The position numbers and the translations under genes are program-made. Positions 8,727 to 17,435 of a DNA stretch of 64,000 nt are shown one piece after another; position 1 is the first letter of the stretch, and each line of letters begins with the position of its first letter. The notes beneath the pieces are model-generated. The model was not told the origin of the DNA, made no database searches, and saw nothing but the letters and a program-made list of their open reading frames with translations. Origin of the DNA: CADCVQ01 sp963705315. Its GTDB lineage: Bacteria > Actinomycetota > Thermoleophilia > Solirubrobacterales > Solirubrobacteraceae. The DNA lies in NCBI GenBank assembly GCA_963705315.1, contig OY970068.1, forward strand, positions 62,001 to 126,000, given 5' to 3'.

Positions 8727-9344
8727 GTGAGCAAGAGCCGCGCCAAGAAGAAGCAGCGCCGGCGGACGCAGGCGGCCAGCGCGCCGGCGGCCGACGTTCC
8801 GGTGCCCGCGCGCGACGCCGTCCAGGCGCGGCGCGCGCGCGTGACGCAGCACGCGCGCGTGGCGCGGCACGAGCGCGTGGCGCGTCGCGAGAGCCAGCGC
8901 CGGCCCGAGCCCGTGGGCCATCTGCCCACCCGCTTTGAGGTGCGCGACGGCGTCGCGCGCCCCGAACCGCCGTGGGCGCCGTTTCCGCTGACGGAGATCG
9001 CGATCTTCGTCGGCCTCGTCCTTTTCCTGCTCGGCTACTTCGCGTCGGCCGACCGGTCGCCCGCGCTGCTCGGCGCGGGCGCCCTCGTGCTCATCGTGTC
9101 CGTCGCCGAGATGTGCCTGCGCGAGCATTTCGGCGGCTTTCGCTCGCACAGCATCCTGCTCGCGTTGCTGCCCGTCACCGTGGTGCACACGCTCGTCGTC
9201 TACGCCATCACGACGTCGTGGACGGGGCCGATCGCGCTGCTCGTCGACCTGGCGATCGCCGGCGCGCTGGCGTGGTTTCTGCACCAGCGCTTCCAGCGCG
9301 CGCATGCAGACGCCGAAGCACGCGCCGGCCGCGCCGCCGCCTGA
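8727..9344 (+). CDS. Membrane protein with Arg-rich N-terminus
   Basis: A 205-residue protein. The first ~85 residues are strongly basic and repetitive (KSRAKKKQRRR, then RARVTQHARVARHERVARRE), followed by about four hydrophobic segments between ~90 and 190 (LTEIAIFVGLVLFLLGYF, LLGAGALVLIVSVAEM, ILLALLPVTVVHTLVVYAI, LLVDLAIAGALAWFL). No family recognised. The start is GTG 8727, 14 nt after the ligase stop, so it is likely cotranscribed. The basic tail would face the cytoplasm and could contact nucleic acid or acidic lipid; that is inference. Confidence 0.6.
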   Translation: MSKSRAKKKQRRRTQAASAPAADVPVPARDAVQARRARVTQHARVARHERVARRESQRRPEPVGHLPTRFEVRDGVARPEPPWAPFPLTEIAIFVGLVLFLLGYFASADRSPALLGAGALVLIVSVAEMCLREHFGGFRSHSILLALLPVTVVHTLVVYAITTSWTGPIALLVDLAIAGALAWFLHQRFQRAHADAEARAGRAAA

Positions 9345-9417
9345 TCGCGACCTCGCAGACAGAAACGGATGGTTCTGCGTGTTCGGGTGAACGTTTGCGC
9401 GCTCCCGTTCATCGGCA

Positions 9418-9783
9418 ATGGGACGAGACCCGAAGCGCCTCGCGAACCGCCGTCGATCCGCTGCTGTCGCCGTCCTCGCCGGCCTGGCGATCACGCTTGG
9501 CGCCGCGCCCTCCGCGTCGGCGTCAGACAACCCGATCATGGGGCGCTGGCCGGCGAAGATCTCCGTCGGTGCGGTCGTGCGTGCCACGGGCTTGCCCGGC
9601 CAGTACCGGTATGTCGTGTCCAAGGGCGCGCTTCAGTGCGAGCGGGCCTCCCACGGGCTCTACACCGACGACGCGTTCTACATCGGGGACTACCGCGGGC
9701 CCTGCGCCAACCCGCTCGGCTTCATCGGGGACATCGACGGCGTGGCGGTCGCCAACCGCGCCATCGACTGGTCGGGCAACTGA
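9418..9783 (+). CDS. Small secreted protein
   Basis: A 121-residue protein with a classical signal peptide: basic MGRDPKRLANRRRS, hydrophobic AAVAVLAGLAITLGA, and a likely cleavage after ASASA or ASA near residue 36. The mature part (~85 residues) has two cysteines (in ALQCERASHG and RGPCANPLG) that could form a disulfide, and Tyr/Gly-rich strands. I recognise no family. It probably acts outside the membrane. A strong hairpin directly downstream separates it from the convergent secreted-protein gene. Confidence 0.6.
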   Translation: MGRDPKRLANRRRSAAVAVLAGLAITLGAAPSASASDNPIMGRWPAKISVGAVVRATGLPGQYRYVVSKGALQCERASHGLYTDDAFYIGDYRGPCANPLGFIGDIDGVAVANRAIDWSGN

Positions 9784-9794
9784 CGTCGTCGGTC

Positions 9795-9828
9795 ATCCGC
9801 GCCGCCGCCTCATCGCGGCGACGCGGAT
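9795..9828. terminator. Hairpin between convergent genes
   Basis: ATCCGCG-c-CGCCG pairs with CGGCG-a-CGCGGAT around a short loop, giving a 12-bp stem, immediately downstream of the stop at 9783 and before the convergent stop at 9847. Confidence 0.6.
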
Positions 9829-9846
9829 CAACGCAGTGCGGCGCGC

Positions 9847-10650
9847 TCAGCAGTTCACGGTGACGTTGAAGCCGTCGCCGCCGGCTGGCGTCGTGGGAGC
9901 GCCCGCCGAGTTGTAGGTGTTGACCTCGACCGAGCTGCCGACGGGCTGGTCGGTCGACACCTCGCCGGCGGTGCCGGCCGTGCCCGCGGCGTCGCCGAGC
10001 GTTGCCGACACGCCGCAGCCGGTGATGACGCGCTCGAACGTGACGAGGAATCGCCCGACGCCCGCAAACGACACCGTGGTCGCCCCGCGGTCGCGCACGA
10101 TCGTCGGCGTCGCGTCCGCGTCGACGAGCGCCCACAGCGTCACGAGGTCCGCGGCCTCCAAACTGTCGACGCGGTCGGCGTTCAACCCGCTCGCCACGCC
10201 GTTGGCGTTCGTCGTGAACGGCTTGCCGTCGTTGGGGATCGTCGGGTCGCCGACGCTGAAGAAGCCGCCGATGTCGCCGCCGCCATCCGCCGTGGCGAAC
10301 TCGAACGCGAAGCCGCCGGCCTGGTTGTTGGCCCGGATGCACGGCGCCCGGCCCTCGCCGCTGCCGCCGGCCGGGCTGCGGCAGCCGTAGATCGCCGCGC
10401 CGCCGGCCTTGATGCCGGTCTTGAGGTTCGACTGGCGGGTGACGTAGCCGCCGGTCGGCTGCTTGGCGGTGAGCTTGCCGATGATCTGCGTCTCCTTCGT
10501 GGCGGTGCCGTTGCGTTGGCCCTCGCGCAGCGCGTCGCCGGTGGCCGCCACGGCGAACGGCGACGCGATCAGCGCCGCCGCAATCAGGACGCCGACGGCG
10601 ACCGGGCGGTCGCGCATGCGGCGCCTGGCTGTTGACTGCGACTCACTCAT
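9847..10650 (-). CDS. Secreted protein of unknown function
   Basis: A 267-residue protein with an N-terminal signal: basic RRRMRDRP then hydrophobic VAVGVLIAAALIASPFAVA, with a likely cut after AVAAT. The mature region is Gly/Thr/Asp-rich and predicted mostly beta, with four cysteines (YGCRSP, APCIRA, ITGCGV, VTVNC). It is a pattern I see as a cell-surface beta-sandwich, but I can name no family. It is followed in the same direction, after 93 bp, by the repeat-containing serine hydrolase gene upstream at 10744-12534 running the same way. Confidence 0.55.
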   Translation of the reverse strand: MSESQSTARRRMRDRPVAVGVLIAAALIASPFAVAATGDALREGQRNGTATKETQIIGKLTAKQPTGGYVTRQSNLKTGIKAGGAAIYGCRSPAGGSGEGRAPCIRANNQAGGFAFEFATADGGGDIGGFFSVGDPTIPNDGKPFTTNANGVASGLNADRVDSLEAADLVTLWALVDADATPTIVRDRGATTVSFAGVGRFLVTFERVITGCGVSATLGDAAGTAGTAGEVSTDQPVGSSVEVNTYNSAGAPTTPAGGDGFNVTVNC

Positions 10651-10743
10651 GGAAATTCCCCCTCTTTGTGTGGATATGCGCTGATGGATGAGTTTCGGTG
10701 GAAGGCCGGACGCCCACCCCGGCGCCCGGCCCCCAGCCGTCCC

Positions 10744-12534
10744 CTACCAGCTCGCGATCGCCGTGCGGATGGCGGCGCGGAACTTCTCGATCGAGGCGGC
10801 CGTGTACGCGTCGCCGGTGGCAACGTCACCCGAGCAGTCCTCGCAGTTGTAGAAGTGGCCGTATGCGAACGCCCGCTGCTGCACCTGCCCGCCGACCTTG
10901 AACGGGAGCAGGATGCGGCCGAAGCCCGCGCGCACCGAGCGCTGGCCGCTGCCGTAGCTGCCGCCCTTGCCGCGGTAGACCGTGTTGTTGATGAAGCTCG
11001 CCGCGACCTGAGGCTTGCCGGCGAACGCGGCCTCCTGCGCGATGAGCGTCTGCACCGACGCCGGAACGCTCGACGCCTGGATCATCGTGTCGAAGAACCG
11101 GTTGCGCACGCCGGCGGTCGGAAGCAGCGAGCCGTTGGACGCGCGCTCGATCATGTTCCCCAGATCGACGAGCGTCGTCTCGTTCTCGGTGTCCCAGCAG
11201 CCGACGTTGTGGTTGATCTGCGTGTTCGTGGAGCCGATCGCCTGCGCGAACGCGTTGATCACCGGGCGCCCGTAGCGCTGCTCGATGGCGAACGTCGTGC
11301 GGTTGTCGGAGACCGCCATCATCTGACGGTCGGCGTTGTCGAGCGTCATGCGACCGATCGACGTAACGCCGCTGCGCGTCGGGCAGATGTCCTTCGCGGC
11401 CTTGCCGGACGCGCATTCGCCGGTCCCGCCGCTGGTCGGGCAGGTCGGGAACGCGACGATCGCGTTGAGGTTCTCGGGCGGATTGGCTTCAAGCCGCGTG
11501 TGGAGGTACAGGTGGTGCAGGGTCTTCATGACGCTCGCCGGCTCGAACACGCGATCCGCGCCGAGGCTCGACGTCGTCGGCCCGCCGACCTGCTTGACGA
11601 ACATGCCGTAGCGGGCGTTGCGCAGCTTCTCCGACGCCCGGGCCAGGCTGCGAACGCGCTGGTTGAACGGGTCGGCGTTGTCGTTGATGACGATCGTGAA
11701 CCGGCGCTGATTGCCGATCGTGTACGTGTCGACGTCGACGATCCGGCCGCCGTTCTGGGAGATGAAGTCACCCGCGCGGCGCGCGTCGATGTTGATCTCG
11801 TACGCGGAGAACTCGGTCTTGCGCTTGATCTGGATCGCGTTGAAGTTGCCGTTCGGGAGCCGGTCGAGGCTGAACGTCCGCGCGCCCTTGGCGCTCGCGT
11901 TGGCCTGCACGGTCGCCAGCGGGACGTTGCGCCAGTACCACCACGCCGACTTGTCGACGCCCTTGTTTCGGATCATCACGGCGGCGTACTTCGTGGCGCC
12001 GCCCGAGCTGTAGCTCTCGAGATCGATGAGCCGCGACTTGTGCTCCTTCAGGCGGGCCTTCAGCTTCGCCGAGCTGATCCCGTAGTACCAGTGCCAGTTC
12101 TTGGCGGCCTGCCCCTTGTTCTTGACCATGACGATCGCGAAGCGCCGCTGGCCGCCGACCTTGTAGGTCTCCAGATCGATGAGCCGCCCCTTCTTGGCGG
12201 CGAGCTTGCTCTTGACCTGCGCCGCCGACTGGCCGTAGTACCAGTACCAGCCGCGTTGGTAGACACCGGCGTTGCGGACCATCGCGACGGCGAAGCGGTG
12301 CGGCGAGGCCTGCTCGACCTCGATGTCGACGATGCGGTCGCCGTGCGCCTTGTACTTCGCCTTGACCTCGGCCGCCGACTGGCCGTAGTACCAGTGCCAG
12401 CCGGTCGGGGTCGTCGCGTTGCGTTCAGGATCCGGCACCGGGGCGGCGGCGGCGGCGGCAGGAGCCGCGAGGGCGAGGCCGGAGCCGATCGCGATCAGTG
12501 AAGCGGCACGTCGGGTGTGTGGGGCGAGGCGCAT
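10744..12534 (-). CDS. Secreted serine hydrolase with five tandem repeat domains (beta-lactamase fold)
   Basis: A 596-residue secreted protein. The signal peptide (RRAASLIAIGSGLALAAPA) is followed by about five imperfect repeats of ~46 residues (~45-300), each with an HWYYGQSAAEVKAK-like segment and a GGQRRFAIVMVKNKG-like strand. These match the 'bacterial tandem repeat domain' found in polyglycine hydrolases. The C-terminal domain (~315-590) is class A beta-lactamase-like: Ser334-x-x-Lys337 in EPASVMKTLHHL and an SDN-type motif in MAVSDNRT. It likely hydrolyses an extracellular amide or ester bond; the target is unknown. Confidence 0.75.
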   Translation of the reverse strand: MRLAPHTRRAASLIAIGSGLALAAPAAAAAAPVPDPERNATTPTGWHWYYGQSAAEVKAKYKAHGDRIVDIEVEQASPHRFAVAMVRNAGVYQRGWYWYYGQSAAQVKSKLAAKKGRLIDLETYKVGGQRRFAIVMVKNKGQAAKNWHWYYGISSAKLKARLKEHKSRLIDLESYSSGGATKYAAVMIRNKGVDKSAWWYWRNVPLATVQANASAKGARTFSLDRLPNGNFNAIQIKRKTEFSAYEINIDARRAGDFISQNGGRIVDVDTYTIGNQRRFTIVINDNADPFNQRVRSLARASEKLRNARYGMFVKQVGGPTTSSLGADRVFEPASVMKTLHHLYLHTRLEANPPENLNAIVAFPTCPTSGGTGECASGKAAKDICPTRSGVTSIGRMTLDNADRQMMAVSDNRTTFAIEQRYGRPVINAFAQAIGSTNTQINHNVGCWDTENETTLVDLGNMIERASNGSLLPTAGVRNRFFDTMIQASSVPASVQTLIAQEAAFAGKPQVAASFINNTVYRGKGGSYGSGQRSVRAGFGRILLPFKVGGQVQQRAFAYGHFYNCEDCSGDVATGDAYTAASIEKFRAAIRTAIASW

Positions 12535-12577
12535 GGCGCGTCCTTTCTCGTGGAGGTATGACCCTCCAACTGGACGC

Positions 12578-12605
12578 GTCCCGGCGAATTACGCCGGCGT
12601 GGGAC
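12578..12605 (-). terminator. Hairpin after the kgd gene
   Basis: CCGGCG/CGCCGG arms around AATTA with flanking GTCC/GGGAC, directly downstream of the stop at 12606 on the minus strand. A likely terminator of the oxoglutarate dehydrogenase transcript. Confidence 0.5.
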
Positions 12606-15600
12606 CTACCGCTCGCCCGGCGTCTTGATCGGGTACAGCGTGACCGGGATCGAGAGGTCGAGCGTCGTCTGCACGATGCGCGACTGCTCGGCGACGTGCG
12701 CCGCCGGATAGCCCTCGCCCGGCGAGGCGCGCTCGGGGCGCCCGATGTAGCCGAAGCGCAGGCGCTCGGGGAGGATCTGCATGAGGCGCGGGAACATGTG
12801 CGCGCGGGCGCCCATGTTGCGCGGCTCCTCCTGGACCCAGACGACCTCCTCGAGGTTCGGATAGCTCTCGATGAGCTCGAGCACCTGGGCCTCGGGGAAC
12901 GGATAGAGCAGCTCGATGCGCCCGATGGCGACGCCGTCGACGTCCTTGCGCTGCGGGTGGCCGACGAGGTCGTAGTAGATCTTGCCGGTGCACAGCGCGA
13001 GGCGCTTGACCTTGTCGGAGGGCACGCGCGGCTCGCCGAGCACATGGAAGAACTTCGTCTCGGACAGGTGCTCGATGCGGTTGGTCGCCTGCGGCAGGCG
13101 CAGCAGCGACTTCGGCGTCATGAGGATGAGCGGGCGCTGCTTGGCGATCCGCGCCTGGCGGCGCAGGAGGTGGAAGTACTGCGCGGGCGTCGTGACGTTC
13201 GCCACGCGCATGTTGCCCTCGCTGGCGAGCGTGAGGAAACGCTCCAGGCGCGCGGAGGAGTGCTCGGGCCCCGAGCCCTCGTAGCCGTGCGGAAGCAGCA
13301 GGACCAGGCGCGATGTCTGCCCCCACTTCGCCAGGCCGCTGGCGATGAACTGGTCGACGATGACCTGCGCGCAGTTCACGAAGTCGCCGAACTGCGCCTC
13401 CCACAGCACGAGCGTCTCGGGCGCCTCCTGGCTGTAGCCGTACTCGAAGCCCAGGCACGCGACCTCCGAGAGCGGCGAGTTGTGCAGCTCAAACGGGGCG
13501 AGCGCGCCGGGCAGCGCCTGGATCGGGCACAGCGTCTGGCCGGTCTTCGCGTCGTGCAGGACCATGTGGCGCTGGGAGAACGTCCCGCGCTCGACGTCCT
13601 GGCCGGTGAGCCGGATCGGCGTCCCCTCCGACAGCAGCGAGGCGAAGGCGAGCGATTCGGCGTGCGCCCAGTCGATGCCACCGGCCTTGCCGAGCGCGTC
13701 GCGCCGGCGATCGAGCTGCTTGACGAGCTTCGGATGCACCGTGAACCCCTCGGGCACCTTCAGGAGCTCCGCGTTGAGGCTGCGCAGGCGCTCGGCGCTG
13801 ACAGCCGTCTTGACGTCCGGCGACGGCGTGCGGTCGAGCTGGTACTCGCCGGTCGGCTGCTCGATGTCGCCGACCTCCGCGGCCGCCTTGATCTGCGCCT
13901 TGAGGCGCTGGTGGCGCGACGTCAGCTCCTCCCAGACCTCGGACTTCTTGCGCTCGACGTCCTCGGTGGTCACGACGCGCTGGTCGACGAGCTGCTGCGC
14001 CCAGATGTCGGCCACGCGCTTGTGTCGCTTGATGCGCTCGACCATCTCGGGCTGCGTGTAGGCGGGCTCGTCGGCCTCGTTGTGACCGAAGCGGCGGTAG
14101 CCGATGAGATCGATCAGCACGTCGTGGCCGAACTCCTGGCGAAACTCCCACGCCAGCCGCACCGCGGAGATGCAGCCGGCGACGTCGTCGGCGTTGACGT
14201 GGATGATCGGCACGTCAAAGCCCTTGGCGACGTCAGATGCCCAGCGCGTCGAGCGCGCCTCGTCGGGGTCGGTCGTGAAGCCGATCTGGTTGTTCTGGAC
14301 GAGGTGCAGCGTGCCGCCGACCGAGTAGCCGTCGAGCGTCTGGAGGTTCAGCGTCTCCGGGACGACGCCCTGCGCCGGGAGGGCGGCGTCGCCGTGCAGG
14401 ATGATCGGCACGGCGGCGTTCGTGTCGCGGCGCGCGTGCGGGCCCAGGCGCTCGGTCTGCGCGGCGCGCGAGGCGCCGACGACGACCGGACCGACGTACT
14501 CCAGGTGCGACGGGTTGGACTCGAGGTTGACGAGGATCGACGAGCCGTCGGCGAGCTGGTAGGAGCCCTGGGCGCCGTGGTGGTACTTCACGTCGCCGGT
14601 GCCGCCCTGGGGGATCGTCGTCACCGCCTCGAGCGTCGAGGCGCCTTCGAACTCCGCGAAGATCGTGTCGTACGGCCGGCCGAGGTTGTGGGCCAGGACG
14701 TTGAGCCGCCCGCGATGCGCCATCCCCAGCACGACCTCGCGCCCGCCCTGGATGGCCGCGAGCTGAATCGCCTCGTCGAGCATCGGGACCGTCATGTCGA
14801 GGCCCTCGATCGAGAACTGCTTCTGGCCGACGTATGCGCGATGCATGAAGCGCTCGAGCGCGTCGACCTCGATCAGGCGCCGCAGCAGCGCCTTGCGCTC
14901 GTCGGGGCTCAGCGGCCCGCGGAACTCGCCGGACTCGATCTTCTCCCGCAGCCACGTGCGCTGGCGGTGCGAGGCGATGTGCTCGATCTCGTAGGCGATC
15001 GTGCCGCAGTACGTCTCGCGCAGGTGCGGCAGCGCGTCGGCGAGCGTCGCGCCGGGCACGTGGCAGCGCAGGACCTTCGCCGGGATGCGGGCCATGATCT
15101 CGGGCGTCAGGCCGAGCGGCTCGGGATCGAGCGCGGGGTCGCCCTCGGGCTCGGTCCCCAGCGGATCCAGGCGCGCGGCGAGGTGACCGTGCGTGCGGTG
15201 GGCCTTGAGCAGCGACACCGCGGCCTGCACGGCCTCGAGCAACTCCTCGGACGGCGGCGCCCCGGTGACGCGGTCGGTGGCCGGCGTGTCTCGCGCGGCG
15301 GCCGCCGCGGCGGCGGGGGCCGGCGGCGCGGGTGCGGGGCCGAGCGTGACGCCGAGCTCGCCGAAGACGCGCTCGTAGAAGCTGTGCTCGCCCTGCAGGT
15401 GCTCCTCGACGACCTTCAGGAACTGGCCGGACTCAGCGCCCTGGATGACGCGGTGGTCATACGTCGAGGTCATCGACATGACCTTCTCGGCGCCGATCAT
15501 GTCGCCGACGCCGCCGAGGCCGACCGGGTAGCCGATCGCGCCGGTGGCGACAATCGTGCCCTGCCCGGCCATGAGCCGCGGTACGGAGGCGATCGTGCCG

Positions 15601-16583
15601 ATGGCGCCGGGATTCGTCAGCGAGATGTTCGCGCCGGCGAGATCGTCGGCCGTGAGGGCGCCGTCCCGAGCGCGGGAGACGAGGTCGCCGAACGCGTCGA
15701 GGAAATCGGCGAACCCGAGCCGCCCCGCGTCGCGGATGACCGGGACCATGAGCGTGCGCGAACCGTCCTTCTTGGCGACGTCGACGGCGATGCCGAGGTT
15801 CACCGCGGCGTCGTCGACGACATGCGGCTTGTCGTCGATGTCGGCGTAATGGTGCGTCATGACCGGCATCTCGTTGGCTGCCGCAAGCGCGATCGCGTAC
15901 GCGATGAGGTGCGTGAACGACACCTTGTGGCCGGCGGCCTTGAGCTCTGAGCGGCGCGCGTCGAGCGCCGTGACCGTCAGCGTGCGCAGCGACGTCGCGG
16001 TCGGGACGCTGCGCGACTGCTCCATGTAGCGCGCGAGCATCGCCGCGCCGCCCTTCAGCGGCGTCGCGCCGGCCGTGGGAGCGGTCGGCGCCGGCGCGGC
16101 CTTCGCGGCGAGCACGTCGGCCTTCGTGACGCGCCCGGCGGGCCCGCTGCCCTGCAGCTCGGAGATGTCGATGCCCTCAGCGGCCGCGACGCGACGGGCG
16201 ACGGGGGAGATCGCGCCGGCGCCGCCATTCGTGGCCGCGCCGTCGGTACGCGCCGGCGTCGCGGTCGCCCCGTTGGCGCCGTCGGTGTCGGCCGACGGCG
16301 TCTCGACGGCCGTCTGCGGAGTCGTGCCCCCGCCGTCGGTGGCGATCTCCGCCAGGACGGCGCCGACGCCGACCGTGTCGCCCTCGGCGAAGTAGATCTT
16401 CACGACGGTGCCAGAGGCCGGCGCGGACACCTCGGCGTCGACCTTGTCGGTCGAAATGTCGACAAGCGGCTCGTCGACGGCGATCGCGTCGCCCTCGCGC
16501 TTATGCCATTCAAGGACGGTGCCTTCCGTGACCGACTCCCCCATTGCGGGAAGCATCACCTTGATCGTGGTATCTACGGCCAT
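12606..16583 (-). CDS. kgd: 2-oxoglutarate dehydrogenase/decarboxylase, E2-E1 fusion with lipoyl domain
   Basis: A 1325-residue multidomain TCA-cycle enzyme. Residues ~1-80 form a lipoyl domain (DISTDKVDAEV, lipoyl-Lys47). A Thr/Ala/Pro linker leads to a peripheral subunit-binding domain (~130-170, ISPVARRVAAAEGIDISEL), then an E2 acyltransferase core (~190-410, ending TYDHRVIQGAESGQFL). From ~450 to the end is a thiamine diphosphate E1 (HRGRLNVLAHNLGRP, KYHHGAQG, GDAALPAQGVV). Mycobacterial Kgd has the E2 core and E1 but no lipoyl domain; here lipoyl, subunit-binding, E2 and E1 parts are all in one chain. Only E3 would be needed in trans. Confidence 0.93.
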   Translation of the reverse strand: MAVDTTIKVMLPAMGESVTEGTVLEWHKREGDAIAVDEPLVDISTDKVDAEVSAPASGTVVKIYFAEGDTVGVGAVLAEIATDGGGTTPQTAVETPSADTDGANGATATPARTDGAATNGGAGAISPVARRVAAAEGIDISELQGSGPAGRVTKADVLAAKAAPAPTAPTAGATPLKGGAAMLARYMEQSRSVPTATSLRTLTVTALDARRSELKAAGHKVSFTHLIAYAIALAAANEMPVMTHHYADIDDKPHVVDDAAVNLGIAVDVAKKDGSRTLMVPVIRDAGRLGFADFLDAFGDLVSRARDGALTADDLAGANISLTNPGAIGTIASVPRLMAGQGTIVATGAIGYPVGLGGVGDMIGAEKVMSMTSTYDHRVIQGAESGQFLKVVEEHLQGEHSFYERVFGELGVTLGPAPAPPAPAAAAAAARDTPATDRVTGAPPSEELLEAVQAAVSLLKAHRTHGHLAARLDPLGTEPEGDPALDPEPLGLTPEIMARIPAKVLRCHVPGATLADALPHLRETYCGTIAYEIEHIASHRQRTWLREKIESGEFRGPLSPDERKALLRRLIEVDALERFMHRAYVGQKQFSIEGLDMTVPMLDEAIQLAAIQGGREVVLGMAHRGRLNVLAHNLGRPYDTIFAEFEGASTLEAVTTIPQGGTGDVKYHHGAQGSYQLADGSSILVNLESNPSHLEYVGPVVVGASRAAQTERLGPHARRDTNAAVPIILHGDAALPAQGVVPETLNLQTLDGYSVGGTLHLVQNNQIGFTTDPDEARSTRWASDVAKGFDVPIIHVNADDVAGCISAVRLAWEFRQEFGHDVLIDLIGYRRFGHNEADEPAYTQPEMVERIKRHKRVADIWAQQLVDQRVVTTEDVERKKSEVWEELTSRHQRLKAQIKAAAEVGDIEQPTGEYQLDRTPSPDVKTAVSAERLRSLNAELLKVPEGFTVHPKLVKQLDRRRDALGKAGGIDWAHAESLAFASLLSEGTPIRLTGQDVERGTFSQRHMVLHDAKTGQTLCPIQALPGALAPFELHNSPLSEVACLGFEYGYSQEAPETLVLWEAQFGDFVNCAQVIVDQFIASGLAKWGQTSRLVLLLPHGYEGSGPEHSSARLERFLTLASEGNMRVANVTTPAQYFHLLRRQARIAKQRPLILMTPKSLLRLPQATNRIEHLSETKFFHVLGEPRVPSDKVKRLALCTGKIYYDLVGHPQRKDVDGVAIGRIELLYPFPEAQVLELIESYPNLEEVVWVQEEPRNMGARAHMFPRLMQILPERLRFGYIGRPERASPGEGYPAAHVAEQSRIVQTTLDLSIPVTLYPIKTPGER

Positions 16584-16651
16584 CCGTCTATCAATCCTAG
16601 AGGGGTCGCTGTCCTGTACGCCACAGTGCGACGACCGTTACCTTTCAGGCC

Positions 16652-16945
16652 ATCGACACCGCAGACGAACTTGAGCAGCTCTCGTCGGAAAAGCTCCACG
16701 ATCTCGCGGTTCGGTACGCCGCGCGCCACCTCGACGTCGGCTTCTTCTGGCGGCTGCTTGAGTACCTGCCGGCGGCGGAGGCCGCGGCCGGGAACCTCGA
16801 AGAAGCCGAGGCGGACGCGATGACGTTGCGCGCGCGCCTGGACGACCTGACCGACTCGGGCAAGGGCGAGGTCGGCGAGATGCTGCGGCCGTACTACCTG
16901 GCGTACCTGCACGAGCATGGCGTGGAGCCGTCGTACGGGGCGTAG
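16652..16945 (+). CDS. Small conserved-looking helical protein; start codon unclear
   Basis: The frame ending at TAG 16943-16945 reads DELEQLSSEKLHDLAVRYAA..., then HLDVGFFWRLLEYLPAAEAA and ends MLRPYYLAYLHEHGVEPSYGA. It has clear codon bias and a helical character typical of a real gene. The frame is open from 16601, but no ATG, GTG or TTG occurs before 16817, which would remove most of the protein. The best candidate is ATC at 16652, 7 nt after a TACCTT box, which would be a leaderless non-canonical start. A base error near the 5' end is the alternative. It diverges from kgd. Confidence 0.55.
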   Translation: MDTADELEQLSSEKLHDLAVRYAARHLDVGFFWRLLEYLPAAEAAAGNLEEAEADAMTLRARLDDLTDSGKGEVGEMLRPYYLAYLHEHGVEPSYGA

Positions 16946-16961
16946 TGCCGCGGCAGGTTCA

Positions 16962-17131
16962 GAAACAGCATCGATAAAGAACGAGCGTTGGTGGCTCAGA
17001 CCGGCGGTGCGGGCGGGATCCGGCGAGGGGCGTGGTTCAGAACGTCCACTATTTCGTCGTCTTGAACCACGCCCCCTCGCGCGCGGCGCCGCGGCGCTTC
17101 ATACCCTCGTTGCCTTATCGATGCTGTTCGC
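16962..17131. repeat. ACAGCATCGATAA-armed intergenic element, copy 2
   Basis: Left arm GAAACAGCATCGATAAAGA (16962-16980) and right arm CCTTATCGATGCTGTTCGC (17113-17131) are inverted. The core is a 13-bp inverted repeat, GGGGCGTGGTTCA (17027) and TGAACCACGCCCC (17063). It lies between convergent genes; the right arm encodes the last residues and TAA of the DUF3817-like gene. Confidence 0.8.
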
Positions 17132-17435
17132 TGACCGCGCGGCCACGCGCGGCCCCCCGCCGCCCCGCCCGCACGAACTCGATCGACCCGATGAACGGCC
17201 CGACGCCGCCCAGCACGGCGACCGCGACGGCCAGCCGCAGCGTGATCACGCGTAGGCGCAGCGCGGCCATGCAGGCCAGCGACATGAGGATCCAGCCGAT
17301 CCCGTGCGACCAGCCGAGCACGGTCTTCAGCCCGTCGGGGCCGGTGAAGATCGAGATGAGCAGCCCGCTGTAGATCGCCGAGTGTGTGAACGACGCCCAC
17401 TTCAGGCGCTGGAACGTCAGCAGCCGGCGCAGCAT
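17115..17435 (-). CDS. DUF3817-like small membrane protein
   Basis: A 106-residue protein with about three membrane segments (ASFTHSAIYSGLLISIF, ILMSLACMAALRL, LAVAVAVLGGVGPFIGSIEF). The GLKTVLGWSHGIGWILM pattern resembles DUF3817 integral membrane proteins of Actinobacteria. Its ATG overlaps the stop of the Nudix gene (ATGA), so the two are coupled. The C-terminal tail, basic and ending SEQHR, comes from the arm of the adjoining repeat, which also provides the TAA stop; the native end may have been shorter or longer. Confidence 0.65.
   Translation of the reverse strand: MLRRLLTFQRLKWASFTHSAIYSGLLISIFTGPDGLKTVLGWSHGIGWILMSLACMAALRLRVITLRLAVAVAVLGGVGPFIGSIEFVRAGRRGAARGRAVSEQHR

Noticed and set aside
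9783..9828. TGACGTCG at the stop codon of the small secreted protein gene as an extra copy of the same element
   Set aside because: The hairpin that follows lacks the GGTC/GACC arms and the GAAACCC flank; it looks like an ordinary terminator.
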